Positions 5,418 to 6,233 of a DNA stretch of 6,233 nt are shown here, one piece after another. Position numbers and translations under genes: made by a program. Every line of letters begins with the position of its first letter. Position 1 is the stretch's first letter. This stretch comes from Kiritimatiellales bacterium. Its GTDB lineage: Bacteria; Verrucomicrobiota; Kiritimatiellia; Kiritimatiellales; Pontiellaceae. Where the stretch lies: NCBI GenBank assembly GCA_021734595.1, contig JAIPIO010000234.1:1-6233 (forward strand), in the 5' to 3' direction. The notes beneath the pieces are model-generated. The model did no database searches. It was not told the DNA's origin and worked only from the letters and a program-made list of their open reading frames with translations.

Positions 5418-6233
5418 TCAGCCTTCGAGCGAAAGAAGCAAAGGCTCTTCCAGCGCTTCCACGATCCACCGCAGGAATCGCGCGCCGTCGGCGCCGTCGA
5501 TAACACGATGATCGTACGACAACGCCAGCGGCAGAAGCAGCCGCGACTCGCACGCTTCCCCGCAAAACCTGGGCTGCTTGTAGGCGCGCCCGACCCCGAG
5601 AATCGCCACTTGCGGCCAATTCACGATCGGCGTGAAATGCGTACCACCGATGCCGCCGAGGTTCGTCAGTGTAAAGGTCGCGCCCTCCAGTTCATCCGCC
5701 TGGATCTTGCCCTCCCGCGTACGCTCCGCGAGCTCCTGCATCTCCACGGCAAGCTCAATCATGTTTTTCCGATCGATATCGCGTACGACCGGCACCAGCA
5801 ACCCGCGCTCCGTGTCAACGGCAATGCCAAGATGGTAATACTCCTTGTAGACAAGTTGATCCCGCTCCGTATCGAGCGATGTATTAAATTTCGGAAATAC
5901 TTTCAACGCCGAGGCAACGACTTTGGCCACTATCGGCGTCACGGTCAGTTTTCCTCCGGCTTTCTCTGCTTTTTCCTTGTATCGCTGCCGTACGTTTTCC
6001 AGTCCCGTAACGTCCGCAACATCAAACTGGGTGACGTGCGGAATCTGCTGCCAGGAGAGCGTCATCTGCTTGGCGGTCTCGCGCTGAATCATACGGCGCT
6101 TCTCGCGATGGACGGGTCCCCACCGCTCAAAATCCGGTAACTCGGGCACCCCGGCCTCAGGAGTCGAAGGTTTACCGCTGCCGCGCGTGTTGCGTTCCCG
6201 AGCAAACGCCTTGACATCGGCAATGAAAACACG
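5418..6233 (-). CDS. aceF: Dihydrolipoamide acyltransferase (E2), 3' part; 5' end beyond window
   Basis: The visible 271 residues are the C-terminal part of a 2-oxoacid dehydrogenase E2, which transfers the acyl group from its lipoyl arm to CoA and forms the core of the complex. The frame is open through the right edge. It begins RVFIADVKAFARE, the end of a peripheral subunit-binding domain, then a Gly/Pro/Ser/Thr linker, then the catalytic domain from about residue 30. The active-site motif SYDHRVIDGADG (H242 and D246 in visible numbering) is intact, as are the LTNLGGIGG and PIVNWPQVAILGVG segments. A GTG at 6147-6149 should not be taken as the start. The N-terminal lipoyl domain(s) lie outside the window. 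The catalytic-domain wording (PDFERWG, IPHVTQ, GLLVPVVRDID) is closest in my memory to pyruvate dehydrogenase E2, so the symbol aceF is likely but a 2-oxoglutarate or branched-chain role is not excluded. lpdA follows on the same strand. Confidence 0.93.
   Translation of the reverse strand, partial: RVFIADVKAFARERNTRGSGKPSTPEAGVPELPDFERWGPVHREKRRMIQRETAKQMTLSWQQIPHVTQFDVADVTGLENVRQRYKEKAEKAGGKLTVTPIVAKVVASALKVFPKFNTSLDTERDQLVYKEYYHLGIAVDTERGLLVPVVRDIDRKNMIELAVEMQELAERTREGKIQADELEGATFTLTNLGGIGGTHFTPIVNWPQVAILGVGRAYKQPRFCGEACESRLLLPLALSYDHRVIDGADGARFLRWIVEALEEPLLLSLEG

Noticed and set aside
5286..6140. A 284-codon plus-strand open frame opposite the E2 gene
   Set aside because: It is antisense to an intact E2 catalytic domain and begins in the palindromic repeat. 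It lacks a convincing domain or ribosome binding site.
3852..6233. Possibility of an exotic FAD/E2 system rather than housekeeping metabolism
   Set aside because: Both proteins carry every standard catalytic motif in normal order and spacing, and the E2-E3 order is ordinary for 2-oxoacid dehydrogenase clusters.

Overview
The window looks like the chromosome of a free-living, moderately GC-rich Gram-negative bacterium. The protein styles (a PfkB kinase with a long C-terminal tail, a lipoamide dehydrogenase with the GGVCLYRGCIPSK redox motif, a charged coiled-coil protein starting MSNTKKEM, and hairpin repeats between genes) make me think of the Verrucomicrobiota/Kiritimatiellae or a related PVC lineage. 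That is an impression from remembered families, not a computed placement. No phage, CRISPR, rRNA, tRNA or complete insertion sequence is visible.

Layout from left to right: (i) the possible first codons of a minus-strand gene (1-39); (ii) an intact inositol-monophosphatase-family gene on the minus strand (136-939); (iii) a 60-bp palindromic repeat (986-1045); (iv) a minus-strand coiled-coil gene that is broken by a frameshift near 1524-1529 and appears short at its C terminus (1073-1613); (v) about 900 bp without a convincing intact gene (1630-2557), containing fragments that look like decayed genes, one possible tiny membrane ORF and a candidate promoter; (vi) an intact PfkB-family sugar/nucleoside kinase, the only confident plus-strand gene (2558-3709); (vii) a convergent gap with a REP-like hairpin (3757-3787); (viii) dihydrolipoyl dehydrogenase (E3, lpdA, 3852-5270, minus); (ix) a second copy of the 60-bp palindrome (5302-5361); (x) the catalytic half of a dihydrolipoamide acyltransferase (E2, 5418-6233, minus), running off the right edge.

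The right-hand genes form the end of a 2-oxoacid (most likely pyruvate) dehydrogenase cluster, transcribed right to left as E2 then E3. E2 passes acyl groups from its lipoyl arm to CoA, and E3 reoxidises the reduced lipoyl arm with NAD+. The phosphatase and the PfkB kinase are single metabolic genes with no visible functional link to that cluster. The most informative oddities are the matched pair of 60-bp palindromes, each shortly upstream of a minus-strand start codon, and the damaged stretch from 1073 to about 2250. I see no convincing new multi-gene system here.
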